From Pollenia angustigena (taxonomy: Eukaryota > Arthropoda > Insecta > Diptera > Polleniidae): DNA of 64,000 nt. The stretch spans positions 249,329,127 to 249,393,126 of the forward strand of contig OV884056.1 in NCBI GenBank assembly GCA_930367215.1, read 5' to 3'. The notes beneath the pieces are model-generated. The model searched no databases. It was not told where the DNA came from and was given only the letters and a program-made list of their open reading frames with translations. Shown here piece by piece: positions 22,613 to 33,659 of the stretch (the first letter of the stretch is position 1; each line of letters opens with the position of its first letter). The translations under genes and the position numbers were made by a program.

Positions 22613-23958
22613 ATTTAAAGTCATGATACACCACATTTTGGTTCCATTCGTAGAGAAATTGGATTATTATGAAGTGAGCTAATTAATGGGACGAATAGGT
22701 TAGTTTTGTTTTGAAAAGTGTGCTAAAACTTTGTATGTGATGGAAACCAAAGAAAGCGGCTTTAACATCTAAGTTTTTTCTAATTTAAGCGCGTAATTAT
22801 CAAACTGATTTAATGTTTCTATATTTTTAAAACATAATAGCCATACAATAGCAAAATCACGCGTGGACGTCCTCGAGGTAATGGACTAATCTCTAAGTTA
22901 CGGTAAAATAGCCACTAGCAATCAGTCAAAAACTTTTATAGTATGTTAGTCATCTGCCAAATTTAAGCCCCTAACAAGTTTTAGGTATAGATTACATTCA
23001 CATGTAACCCAAAAAAGGGAGCAGAAAAAAGTGCTCTTCAAGGCGTTCTCTTATATCCCTTCCAAAAAATATTATTATAACAAAATCTGAGAATTATTAC
23101 TTTTAATAAATTACTTTTTGTAATATAAAACATTTTTATTTTTCGAATGTATTCCATAAGGTAAATTTTCATTTTTTAAAGCTTTTTTGCAATAGTCCTA
23201 TTCCTTCAATATTTCACATACTTTTTGCTTAAGCCAACCTCTGGTTAACATTGAAGCTATAGATTTGTACATATACTTACACAGAAAGAAAAAGACTCGG
23301 GATAAATTAAGTTTTTAATACTTACTTTAAGTACGAGTCGTACTCAAAAATTCAAGAACGATAACACTAAAGAACTTAAATCAATCCGTAATGGAATAAC
23401 TTTCGAAAATCAATCCCGCAATTTCATAAATAACTACAAGATTCTTAAACCAACTAAAAAAAAAAGATTAAACTTTTCGTTGGTAGTGCCACTCTGAGAG
23501 TAAAATTACAAAGCGAGCGCTTTAATCTCATATTACTTATCAAAGTTTGTTGTAGACACTACAACAACACCACACAAGTAGTAAAAAAAACGATTTGCTT
23601 GTTGTGTGGAGAAACAACAAAAGCAACAGAACAAGACGGAAACACATTATTTTCATGTTTAAAAAGTAAAATTGAGAACTCTTGCTTCTCATTTAGGTTA
23701 TATTTTCAGTTATGTATGTAGATTAAGTTTTTTAAGTAAAAACCTTATCGGTAATGATGCTGGTGTTTTATAATTGAAATTTTGTAAGGTGTAAAACGGG
23801 TAAGTAAATCAATCTTAATAAAATTCTCCTGCTAATTTCACTTTTGGTTTATTTCAAGAACGAATTCGGTATTGAATCTACTTTATAATACTTGAATCAG
23901 GCTCATTTCGAGATTGGTCCAATCTTAGTTTTACTTAAATAAATCTAATTTTCCGATC
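22613..23958. other. No gene seen; old repeat traces
   Basis: 23281-23345 begins CACAGAAAGAAAAAGACTCG. The stretch TCAAGAACGAATTCGGTATT at 23856 echoes TCAAGTACGAATTCGGGATT at 24561. The hAT copy at 23967-24556 may therefore lie inside an older repeat. GGTAATGATGCTGGTGTTTT-like sequence at 23751 loosely recalls the centre of the CACTCACAATATT family. Confidence 0.35.
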
Positions 23959-24564
23959 ATTTCAAACATTGTTCGAAAATAAACAGTACATTATTTAGCG
24001 TTTGGCTCACCCACCTAAGAACGATATCTATTTTTGTAGTGATTGTGTAGACGAACATTATATAATGTTCTGTTCTTCGTTAAAAACAGAGCAATTGTAA
24101 TGATTCAAACATTATATTTTAATGTTTTATAATGTTTCTTTTTTTACATTGATAAAAAAATGAGCAAACAAAAAATTTAACAACGACCGCACCACGAACA
24201 GCTTGTGTGTGTATATGTTTTGTTTGCGTAAACTTATTTTGCTGGCTTTTTGTTTTTTTTTCGTATGTGTATTTTGGTTTTGTAGAAAATGTTTGGTTTT
24301 TTTAGCAGCCAAAAGGAACGAACATTAATGATCCGAACCGAACACAATGAAGTTTGTGGATTTTAAGAAACCCGAACGGAATGTTCTCATCTTTTGTTGA
24401 GTTTGATAAAAGCAGTTTTAATTTTGTGTTCGAAAGATGACTAACAGGGAAGCGTTTTAATGATTTTCTACACAAACACTACTAGCGTTTGTATTTTCCA
24501 CAAATCTACCGAACCAAACATTAGGAGCGATATTTAGTGTTTATTTTCGAACACTGATTTCAAG
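23959..24564. mobile_element. hAT family D, copy 1 (590 bp)
   Basis: Ends are CATTGTTCGAAAATAAACAG (23967) and TGTTTATTTTCGAACACTG (to 24556). The flanking 8-mers ATTTCAAA (23959-23966) and ATTTCAAG (24557-24564) differ at one base, as expected for an aged hAT target duplication. The interior matches the copies at 45301 and 60120 throughout, for example AACGATATCTATTTTTGTAG and AACCGAACACAATGAAGTTT. It is non-coding. Confidence 0.85.
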
Positions 24565-24658
24565 TACGAATTCGGGATTGAATATGTAAAAGTTAAGTAC
24601 TCCGCGATTAAAAATCCATACAGAATCAATCTTTTTGTACTTGATTCAAGAAAATCCG

Positions 24659-25060
24659 TACACTCAAAATATTATGTAGTTAAATTCGAACGAAAATTCA
24701 TTTTAAACAAATTAAAATTCATTTAGAAAACGGATCATTTACAATTCATTTAAAACAAATGATTTTTACATTCATTTTTAAATTTTTTATTTATTAAACA
24801 GCATATTCGTTAAAATGGAATAGTTTTTACTTTTAAAAAAGATGTTTTAACCGACAAAAATCAAACAAATTAACAAAAAAAAAAAAAAAAAAAATACGGA
24901 AAAACATTATTTTTTTGGTAGCTTGTTTTTTTGAATAACAAACATAAATGTTAAAAAATAAAAATATTCGCAAAATAACTATATATTTATTCAATTTTAA
25001 CAGTACGGAAAACGAATTTAATAACCAACAATCAGCTACTGTAATAATTTTATAAGTGTA
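24659..25060. mobile_element. Short CACTCACAATATT-related MITE, TA-flanked
   Basis: CACTCAAAATATTATGTAG starts at 24661 and CTACTGTAATAATTTTATAA then GTG ends at 25058, with TA on both sides. The termini match the 10773-11825 family (CACTCACAATATTATTACAG), but the interior is shorter and carries an A-run at 24876-24894. Confidence 0.65.
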
Positions 25061-25272
25061 CTATTAATACCGCTTTGGATTGATTTTTTTTTTTTTTTGA
25101 GTTTAAGAACTACCAGAAGAACTTCATAGAATGCATTCGATAAATAAATATGTTTAATTTTATAACAGTAATTAGATTGATTGCCAATCAGAAGTTTTAA
25201 TTGCTAAAATTTAGATTTTGTTTTAGATGACATAACTTAAATAACACTTTGGAACATTTTTGGGATTATTAT

Positions 25273-25735
25273 CAGTATAGTAAAACCCTCAAAGGGTTTG
25301 GCGTTCGTATGTGTCAGTTTTTTTTTTATGACATTTTAAATTTTTTCCTTATCTTGATGTTTTTTCGCTTAGTTGTAACATTTTGGCAAAAACGTAGTTT
25401 AACATAACTCGAGAACCACTTGTCCGATTTTGCTCAAAATTTAGAATTACAATTTCTTTAATCCGTTCATATAAAGTTTTTCTTTATAATCAACAGTTTT
25501 GCCGGTAAAAATAAATTTGTGGAGAAAAAAAAAATATTTTTTTGCCTAAAAATTAAAATTTTTTTTTTTTAAATTCATAAAAAATCCAAAACGGAAAAAA
25601 GGATCAAGTGTTATTAATTTCATGTAAATTCACATAACCTATAAACAAAATGCGACATAGATCATAGAAATCGATTAACGCGTTCTGCTTTTATTTACAA
25701 TTAAGTGAAGGTATCCCATTTTGACAAGAATATTG
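25273..25735. repeat. Left terminal inverted repeat of the 25273-27922 element
   Basis: It pairs with 27922 down to about 27466. The outermost 130 bp match without gaps. Further in, blocks such as AATTCATAAAAAATCCAAAA, ATAACCTAT-x-AA and AATCGAT-x-AACGC remain alignable, ending near GAAGGTAT. Confidence 0.85.
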
Positions 25736-26113
25736 ATATTTGTTTTTATTCAAAAAAGTGTCATTTATCGCCTTTTTTATAAATTTTCCCCAATAACTCC
25801 AGACTTCTGGCCATAAACTACTAAAAAAATTAAGTAAACATTTTTATAATTTTTTATTTTTATTTTATTAATTTATTTTAATAAATATTGCCCAGACTTT
25901 TTCGATGGTGGTTGTTCGGGACTAGTGGCATCGCATTCATCGCTATCATCAGTTTCTGAACCACACATAATGTCAATGTGTGACTCCACTGTTGGCCCTT
26001 CTGCATCTCCTGAAAATTCTTTATCATCAAGATCATCCTTGTCTTGCCACACAAGCTTACTCCACCAGCAAATTTCCGCAATTATTGCACTCGGCGACTT
26101 TTTGCCTCTATAT

Positions 26114-26168
26114 CTGTAAGTTTTTGTTTTATTAAAATGAGTTTGAAAAAATAAAAAATCAGTATTAC
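26114..26168 (-). other. Spliceosomal intron (55 bp) in the transposon gene
   Basis: On the minus strand the donor is GTAATACTGA and the acceptor AAAACTTACAG. Splicing joins ...FEM to RYRGKKS in frame, as expected for the family's E-x-RY-x-G segment; unspliced, the frame breaks. Confidence 0.8.
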
Positions 26169-26481
26169 CTCATTTCAAATGGCATAGCAACTTGATGATA
26201 GCGTTCACCTTGTTCATCAGATTCGGTAGCCAATTGTTTGCAGAAGTAGTCCAGATGATGATGTAAATAATGGATTTTCAAGGACATGTGGACACCAATT
26301 TCCGAGAATGCTCTTAACATCCTTGCGACAGAAACATCGTAGTTGTTAGAACGATGTTTTCCCAACAAGCCTTCTATCACTTCTTTGATTGCCTGCCATG
26401 CATTCAATTCAGCGTCAATCAAAATATTGTTGAATGCGTCACTTTTAATCAGCTTTCGTATATCTGGACCATTTAGTACGC

Positions 26482-26548
26482 CTGATTGGAAAAAATTAAT
26501 TTGTTAAGATGGAAAATCATGGGAAATGAATGTAATATTATAACTTAC
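26482..26548 (-). other. Spliceosomal intron (67 bp) in the transposon gene
   Basis: On the minus strand the donor is GTAAGTTATA and the acceptor TTTTTTCCAATCAG, a good pyrimidine tract. Splicing joins ERYIIE to GVLNGPDIRK in frame across a split Gly codon. Confidence 0.85.
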
Positions 26549-27465
26549 CTTCTATAATATACCTTTCGCTGAATCTCGGGTAAATTAGTTTCAAACACAA
26601 GAAAACTTTATCTCTTTTGGCGACAGTTTTGATAAAATTCTTAACAATTCCAAGTTTAATATGCAGTGGAGGCAGCAATATCTTCTCCTTCGGCACTAGA
26701 GGCTCACGAATAATATTGGCCGTTTGTAACCTGCTGTGCTCTCTGAGTTTCCATCCGTGGCATGCATATTGGTCACCGTCTCTGCTTCATATTTTATTTC
26801 CATTGCGTCCATCAATTTTCCTACATCCGGGCAATATGCAGAAGTTGTTTCATCATTCACAAGGAATAAACTTTGGAGTGTTGCCTGACGACTTCGATAA
26901 GCTGTGACTTTCACACCGGGTGCCAACAAATTGTTTGATTTCAAAATGGAAGCCAGCTCTTCCGATTTATGCTGTGTTAATTCCAACTTGGCAACAATTG
27001 AATCAAGCTTATTTTGATTTATTAAAATTGGCTCATTGGATACTGATAGCTCATATGGGGGATCATCACGTGTATGATATGTCGGAGCAGTCGTAGAAGA
27101 GAAAATATCTGGGCTAGAAGCTTTTGGCACAGGAATGTGGTCCGAATGAGGCAATGGTGTTGCGGCACTTGCAACACCAACGTAATTATACGATTTTCTT
27201 ATCCTTTTTGCGGCTCCTTTATTCGCACATACATAGCAATTCAATGGATTGTGACCTTCGCCAGGATTAGTCCAAGTCATTGGGATACCGAATGGCATAC
27301 TTTCACGTCTTCTATTTTTCCAATCCATTAGACGGTTGTAGCAATCATAAAAATCAAATAACCTTTTGTTTATTACTTTTTTTTTTTGAATTCTAAGAAT
27401 CATAAAAAAAGTCATAAATGGTTTTGCAAAGAATTTTGTGCATATCTCGAGCAAATTTTTGAAAT

Positions 27466-27922
27466 GCATACCTTCCCTTAATTGTTAATAAAAGCGAAAT
27501 GCGTTCATCGATTTTCATGATTTATGTCTCATTTATTTCATAGGTTATCCGACTTCACGTGAAAGTAATAGGACTTGAAACTTTTTTTTACTGTTTTGGA
27601 TTTTTTATGAATTAAAAATACAAAACTTAAATTTTTTGGGTAAAAAATATTTTTTTTCTTCATACATTCATTTTTAACTTCGAAAGTGTTGCACATATAG
27701 GAAAACGGTATAGAAACAGATTAGAGAAATTGTAATTCTTAATTTTTCTAAATTTGTTTCATCAAAATCGGACAAGTGGTTCTCGAGTTATATTAAACTA
27801 CGTTTTTGCCAAAATGTTACAACTAAGCGAAAAAACATCAAGATAAGGAAAAAATTTAAAATGTCATAAAAAAAAAACTGACACATACGAACGCCAAACC
27901 CTTTGAGGGTTTTACTATACTG
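27466..27922. repeat. Right terminal inverted repeat of the 25273-27922 element
   Basis: Reverse complement of 25273-25735. The minus-strand frame at 27788-28108 and the matching arm of 25310-25400 both read this repeat and are not genes. Confidence 0.85.
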
Positions 27923-28038
27923 ACCTAGTACCATCACCCTGACTTGGAATTTCTCAACCCCCAGATTGGCTGTTGTACTGTGTAATAATTCTGGCAAGCC
28001 GAAGCATATGACACCTGACACCACTGCCTGGTCCCTAT

Positions 28039-29187
28039 TTAAGGCGACCGTACACGACATGTTTTTGTCATCTGACATGTCAAATTTCCCACTGCAAAAT
28101 ACATACATGTCGTGTGTTACCTTTTAAACTTTGCTTCTGTAAAAGTCAGATGCAAAGTCATCTGACAAAATTTCAATTAGAGCGTGCTCTATTTTCTTCG
28201 GACAAACCATCTGACATCAGAAATCTATGCCGAGAAGAAACCGGCATCGGCGTCCACTATTGACGGAATCATTACCCGGCTGAAGTTAATATTTTACAGT
28301 ACCGAGATATGCAAGATCATCCCACTATTGAATAGAATTTATGTAAATATATATATAAAAACCGTTTCATTATAATCCTAATAGTGCATTTACACCTACG
28401 CCATAAACAGGTTATATGTTGTTTATGATGATAAACTAGTTTGAGAAACTTGTTTATCCATACAAATTATAAACACGTTTGTAACTAGCTTTTGAGATAA
28501 ACTGGTTACAAACAACCAGTTTTTGTTAACGCAACTCTGTTTTTCAAATTTTGTTCTGGCAATGCTGTTAATATTTGACATTTCCTCAAAAATAAAAAAA
28601 ATCAAGTGAAAAAAAATTTACTTTTATCTGTAAAAAAAGTCAAAACAATAGTAAGAAAAATAAAATAAACAAAGAAAATGTTTAAAAAAACTCCAAATTT
28701 ATGAGAAATGTTAGTTTTTTTTACATATTTTCTTTTAGATGGACAACGGAAATAAAAGGTTTGTTTATATGTTCGTATGTATGTGCATCAACGTTTATTT
28801 TTTATTATTGGGGCTAAGAACTTGTCAAAGATAAACAACTTAACTGTCAAAAATGCTGATGTAAACGGTATAGTTTATGAAAGTAGTTTACGGTCGTAAA
28901 CTAGTTTGAAAATTACAAGTGTAAATGCACTATAAATTGGTATCTTCGAATTAAAAAATATGTTAAGATGGCTAAATTATTTTACGGCGTAAATAAAAAT
29001 TTTCGTGGCGGCGTTTTTATTTTGGTTTTTGCAACAATTATGGGAAAAAAACAGAGACATGTACGTTTGTGACCGAATATTATAAACCTTCTGTAAAACA
29101 GCCATTTTGACAGACATGCACAATTACATGTGACTTGAAAAGTTGGCAAGTCAGATGTAAAAAACATGTCGTCTACATGCACCTTTA
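28039..29187. mobile_element. PIF/Harbinger-like non-autonomous element (1143 bp), TSD TTA
   Basis: Ends are AGGCGACCGTACACGACATG (28042) and CATGTCGTCTACATGCACCT (to 29184). The arms continue as TTTTTGTCATCTGACATGTC against GGCAAGTCAGATGTAAAAAA. TTA is duplicated at 28039-28041 and 29185-29187. It contains the 28382-28932 element. A partial relative lies at 43015-43280. Confidence 0.75.
28379..28935. mobile_element. Nested MITE (551 bp), TSD TAA
   Basis: TAGTGCATTTACACCT at 28382 and AAGTGTAAATGCACTA to 28932, with TAA at 28379-28381 and 28933-28935. Inside each end, AAACTAGTTTGA-type words are inverted. It is inserted in the 28042-29184 element, so it is the younger of the two. Confidence 0.8.
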
Positions 29188-29916
29188 GGACTTATAAGCA
29201 AAACATTTTCTTATGAATGTAATGTATTGCAACATCAACGAAAACCTTTGCGTTCCACTGTAAACAAAAAATAAGTGATCACACTAATTCGGAGTAAATC
29301 AAAACCTTAAATGTTGAGCACATAATTAATTAATTTTTATAAGTTAATTTAATTTTATTTATTAATTAATTGATAATTGTTTTAAAGTTGTTTTATTATA
29401 AACTACATACATAAAAATTAAGCTAAGATTTTTTTAATAAACTTTTGATCTTACAAGTCCTGATTGCGTTAAAGTATTAATTAATGCAATCAAATAAGTA
29501 GTTTTAATCACAAAAAAAAAAAAAAAAAAATTCAACAAAATAATTTGTTCATCTTATTGACAATATTGATAGTTTGTATTAATTACGAATTAGTTTTCTT
29601 AAGGATATCATTTTTTTATTTAACTACCATTTGAATCACTTTGTAAACATTTTTTTTCTTTCGAATCAATTAATTTTGCTTTCCCCACAAAACTTAACAA
29701 AAGTCATTAGTTAAGCAGCTGCTAACAGTTCATTTATTGCTTCGTTTTGTCTGGTTTACAAAAATCTCATCGATGTTAAAATAAAATTGATTTGACATGA
29801 CTTTTAAAGCAGTTCAAACAAGGTTTTGTTTTTAAAACTAAAAACTATCATTACTGTGAAACTTGGCAAACTAGTCGGTCATAATCGTTTTGTATAATGG
29901 CTTAAAGATACATATT
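29188..29916. other. No gene seen
   Basis: AT-rich; ATTAATTAATT-rich at 29320-29380 and a 19-A run at 29512-29530. Confidence 0.4.
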
Positions 29917-30190
29917 TTGTTATATCCTTCACCACAAGTGAATAGGGTATTCATAAGTTTGTCATTGCGTTGGCCATATTTGCAATATTTATACCTTATA
30001 AGTAGCGAAGTTGATTTAACATTGTACGTCTGTCTGTTGAAATAGGTTTTCCGAAGACCACAGAAATGATGGGGACATTGGTGGTATATACTTGTGTCAC
30101 ATATGCTCCGGTAAATTTTGCTATTAAAAATGATCCTGATCGGCCCACTGTGGATGAAAATTGAATTTCATCGGCCAAAAGTCCAATTTT
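29917..30190 (-). repeat. Interspersed fly repeat A, minus-strand fragment
   Basis: ATATCCTTCACCACAAGTGA, then AAGTTTGTCATTGCGTT, GTACGTCTGTCTGTTGAAAT and CATCGGCCAAAAGTCC are the reverse-complement order of the 3' half of repeat A (compare 49430-49600). Confidence 0.7.
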
Positions 30191-30364
30191 TTGTCATCGC
30201 CGATTTCAAAAATTTTAATGCCATTCGATAGCAAACATACTAGAACTAAGGTATCCAAAAAACTAGATTAAAATATTGATAATTGTGGCTGTGGCATGCT
30301 GCTGGAAACAAATATTTTATGTTTTTTTTTTAGAAAAAAATTAATGTTTGTAAATTTGATCAGA

Positions 30365-31430
30365 ACTAAATTATGATTTCTCGCAAACCGTTATGAATAA
30401 AAGTCTTTAAAAAGCGGTTCATTACATCACTATATCATTTATACCTGATGTGTTATTAAATATTTTCCCAGGTTCTATATTTTAGTTAAATCCGAATTTT
30501 AGAGGAGTAGAACTTGTTAGGGTCAAAATGGGTTAAAGAGATTTTAGTACCATCAGAAAGCTGAAAGTGTCCTCTTTAACCCCAAATATACTTGTTCAAC
30601 TGTTTGGAACTGTCTGTTGAACACTTTTTTCATTTTAATGAAATTACTCGCAACATTTTTTTATTTTTTTTTTGCTATTTTTATTTAAGCTGCTCATATG
30701 ACTGAAATATAATACAAGGGTTTACGAACGTTTTGTTTTGAAAAATTATTTTGCTTCTTATGAACGGCTGAACATATTTGAATGAAATTTTAAACTGTCA
30801 TAGCCGGATAGCTTTTGAGTTGAATTGAAAGAATGGAGGGTCGGGAGTGTGACTTGCGGACCTCTAAAATTGGTAACCTCGGAAATTCAAACTTTTAAAA
30901 AATTCACCAATAATATTTGATGGATTTCAAAAAAAATTAAATTTAAGGTGTGCTACAAAAAATATGCTTAAATTTTTAGGTTATCTCCTTTGCCTTTGGA
31001 GATATTCGGATAAAACGGATTTTTTGGCTTGATTTTATAACGGTTTTTCTTGTTTTTTAATCGGATGGATTATGTTTTATGTCAAACTCTTATCAATAGT
31101 GGGTTCAACAGTTTTTATATTGGTAGTAAAGCAGTTTTCAAACAATGTTATGTTGTATTACTGTACCGATTATACCTGCTGTGTTATTAAATATGTTTTC
31201 AGGTTCTATATTGTAGTCAAATTGAAATTCAGAAGTATAGAATTTATGAGGGTCAAAAGGGGTTAGAGAGATTTTACTAGCTATAGGAAGGTGAAAGTAT
31301 CTACTTTAAACCCAAATGCACTTTTGTACCTGTTTGGACCAGCCTATAGAACACTTTTTTAGTTTGTGTAAAATTATTCGCAACATTTATTTTGCTCTTT
31401 TTATTTTACCTATTCATATGACTGGAATAT
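30365..31430. repeat. Pair of diverged direct repeats (about 340 bp) 715 bp apart
   Basis: 30370-30712 and 31090-31425 share in order ATACCTG-x-TGTGTTATTAAATAT, CAGGTTCTATATT, AGGGTCAAAA-x-GGGTTA, GAGATTTTA, GCAACATTT and CATATGACTG-x-AATATAA. The copies flank 30720-31070, which has no recognised gene. They sit immediately upstream of the Transib fossil and might be part of its leader or an unrelated older duplication. Confidence 0.7.
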
Positions 31431-31632
31431 AAATGTACCAAGCCAAGTTGTGCTAGGTATTTTATATTATATAATTACCAATACCTGTGGGATTTTAAGC
31501 GTATCCTACTTTAGCCCAATTTAGTTTTTTATTCTACCTTATTATGCTACCTAGCCAGTGGTATTCGAATAAAATCTCAGTTGTTAAAATATATCTAAGC
31601 AATAACAATCTAATTTTTAAATATCTATAAAA

Positions 31633-33590
31633 ATGGAGAGCTTCAGCTATAAAGAATTATCCGAAGAGTATTTTAAAAATAAAAAGGAGGAAGATGTTTT
31701 AAGTTACATTGAAGGAAAACTCAATTTATATTCCTGCAGCACTGAAATACGATCGGAACTGCAAAATAAAATAATCGATTTCGTCAAAAACTTAAAAAAG
31801 CGGTTCAAACAAGTTGGATGGAGTAAACCTAGATTTTACAACAGTTTTGCAAACTGGTTAGATGGCGAACTCAGTGTCCAGATATCTGCAGAAGGTACAA
31901 ATGAAAAGAACCTTGGGAGGCCAAAGAAATCACTTGAGAACTGAAGCGATAGATCTAAAAGGCGGAAGCTAAAGGATATCAACGAAGAAATTCAAGAAGC
32001 TTTGCTATATCAACTGCGATCACAAAAAGAACTCACAAAAGTCGATATTATTGAAAAAGTTTTTATCGCTAGTCCCAAGACGGATTCTTAAGAGTATTCC
32101 AACGCCAAGCGATGAAAAACAGTTTTCAAATGAAGAGGCATTAGCATTATTTTTAGATTTGAAGTTAACAAAAGAGCAATATATTCAGCTCAGAGTGCGT
32201 GCAATTGAGAAAGGTTCAAATCGGTATCCTGCTTATCATCACATAACTGCTGCTAAGAAGGAATGTTTGCCACCAAGGGACACTATTAAAATCACACCAA
32301 TTTCGGCAGAGGTAAAACTTCAAAGTCTACTTAATCATACAGCTCAGCGTTTACTACAATCACTTAAAGGAGATGATTTGAAAAATATGGGAACTGCAAG
32401 TTAACTCTCTTTTGAAAATGGGGATGTGACGGTTCTTCTGGACAGAAACAATACAAGCAATCTATATGTGAAAATACTTCAGATACAGATATGTTCATGG
32501 TATCATTTGTTCCATTGCGATTGGTAAAGAATTTGGAACACTCGGAGCCTGCGACCAGTACGATGCAAACAAAGGATATTTGGAAAAATCTCACATCATC
32601 TTCTACAAAATACTGCAGACCAATTAAATTTGAATTTAAAAAGGAAACTGCTGTTACCTTTAAAAATGAAACCAGTTATATAAGAGCCCAAATTGCAACA
32701 CTACGGCCATTAGAATTAGAAATAGATGGCCATATAATTGAAGTTAACTATCAATTATTGCTAACGATGATAGACGGAAAAGTAGGCCAGGCTTTGACTG
32801 ACACAAAGGCTTCATCCAGCTGCATTATATGCCAAACCACATCAAGCAAATTAAATCAAGTCCCGGCAAAATCATTAGATAATACTAATGCTTATGAATT
32901 TGGATTGTCGCCGCTACATACAAGAATACGAATTATGAAGCACATACTAAAATCAGTTATGATTTGGATTTTGGACCTACAGGATCAATAAGAAACAATG
33001 AAACCAACAAGGATTTAAGAAGTATAAAAAAGAAGCATGTTCAGGATGAATTTCGCAAATGTGGCTTGATTATAGACCAACCAAAACAAGGATCAGGCAA
33101 TACGAATGATGGGAATACAGCAAGAAGGTTCTTTTCTGATCCCAAAAAAGCATCTGAAATAACAGGTGTTGATATAAGTCTTATATCAAGATTTAAAACA
33201 ATCATTGATGTACTTGCATGCAATGAACAAATTGATTATAGAAAATTTGGGGATTATGCCAAAGAAACAGCTCGAATATATACTATCAAATATCCATGGA
33301 GAAATATGTCAGCAACGGTTCATAGAATCCTTTATCATGCAGAGGATGTCATTAGGCATCATTTAGTACCACTAGGAGATCTGTCAGAAGAAGCCCAGGA
33401 AAAAAGGAATAAAGATTACAGATTTTATAGGGAGCACAATACCAGAAAAATGTCACGAGATTTTACGAACGAAGATCTGTTTAGTATATTGTTGGCAATG
33501 TCAGATCCGCTCATCTCTAGCATTCGAAGTCAATGGAAAGTAGAACATCGGGACTTAGATGAAGAAGCAAAAGGGCTGCTACAAAGATAA
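31633..33590 (+). pseudogene. Transib (RAG1-like) transposase, nearly full length, frameshifted
   Basis: Transib transposases are DDE enzymes homologous to the RAG1 catalytic core. From ATG 31633 the reading gives WSKPRFYNSFANWL and GRPKKSLEN, then a TGA (31942) followed in frame by SDRSKRRKLKD. The frame moves near 32080 and returns near 32400, where another TGA precedes KWGCDGSSG (32419 onward). It then reads LTMIDGKVGQALT, a Cys pair (CIIC) and FGLSPLHTRIR. A further shift near 32960 leads to TNDGNTARRFF, ATVHRILYHAEDVIRHHLVP and LSEEAQEKRNKDYRFYREH, ending at 33590. Aligned by eye to RAG1, the Asp of CDGSSG, the Asp of MIDGK and a Glu of SEEAQE correspond to the DDE triad. All are present, yet the three or more frame breaks and two stops make the copy dead. 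The length (about 650 codons) is normal for the family. CACWATG-type Transib ends were not found. Confidence 0.85.
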
Positions 33591-33659
33591 TACAAAACCA
33601 AATATGGAATATTTGGAGGCAATTTTCCAACCGAATCAATAGTAGATATAATAAATTTC

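Larger units (their letters stand above)
25873..27469 (-). pseudogene. Putative transposase gene of the long-TIR element, internally deleted
   Basis: The reading starts at Met 27469. Landmarks in the first 257 codons: FGIPMTW at 60-66, a Cys pair CYVC at 78-81 (zinc-knuckle-like), PHSDHIPVPKASSP at 107-120, LLAPGVKV at 181-188 and YCPDVGKLM near 212-220. The frame then shifts by one register. From about 26774 the conserved reading is DQYACHGWKLREH, EPLVPKEKILLPPLHIKLG, an intron at 26482-26548, then LNGPDIRKLI, MSLKIHYLHHHLDYF and SDEQGERYHQ. A second intron (26114-26168) and an acidic tail end at TAA 25873-25875. The landmarks and their order match uncharacterised multicopy proteins I remember from aphids, other insects and cnidarians. 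Those relatives have roughly 100 or more extra residues between the YCPDVGKLM and PLVP blocks, where Asp-bearing motifs lie. This copy therefore appears deleted across part of its core and frameshifted. The transposase role is inferred from the flanking inverted repeats. Confidence 0.75.
25273..27922. mobile_element. Long-TIR DNA element carrying an intron-containing gene
   Basis: A 2.65-kb unit is bounded by inverted repeats of about 460 bp starting CAGTATAGTAAAACCCTCAA on both sides. The outer 150 bp are almost identical, and identity decays inward. Between the arms lies one minus-strand gene (25873-27469) of a family I recall only as uncharacterised multicopy animal proteins. Its start codon sits at the inner edge of the right arm. 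The arrangement is that of an autonomous-type DNA transposon whose transposase has lost its centre. No target duplication is obvious: flanks read GGGATTATTAT and ACCTAGTACC. A palindromic TATA inside the ends leaves the exact termini open. Confidence 0.75.

Noticed and set aside
27788..28108. 106-codon minus-strand open frame
   Set aside because: Most of it lies in the right terminal inverted repeat, and the matching frame appears in the left arm.
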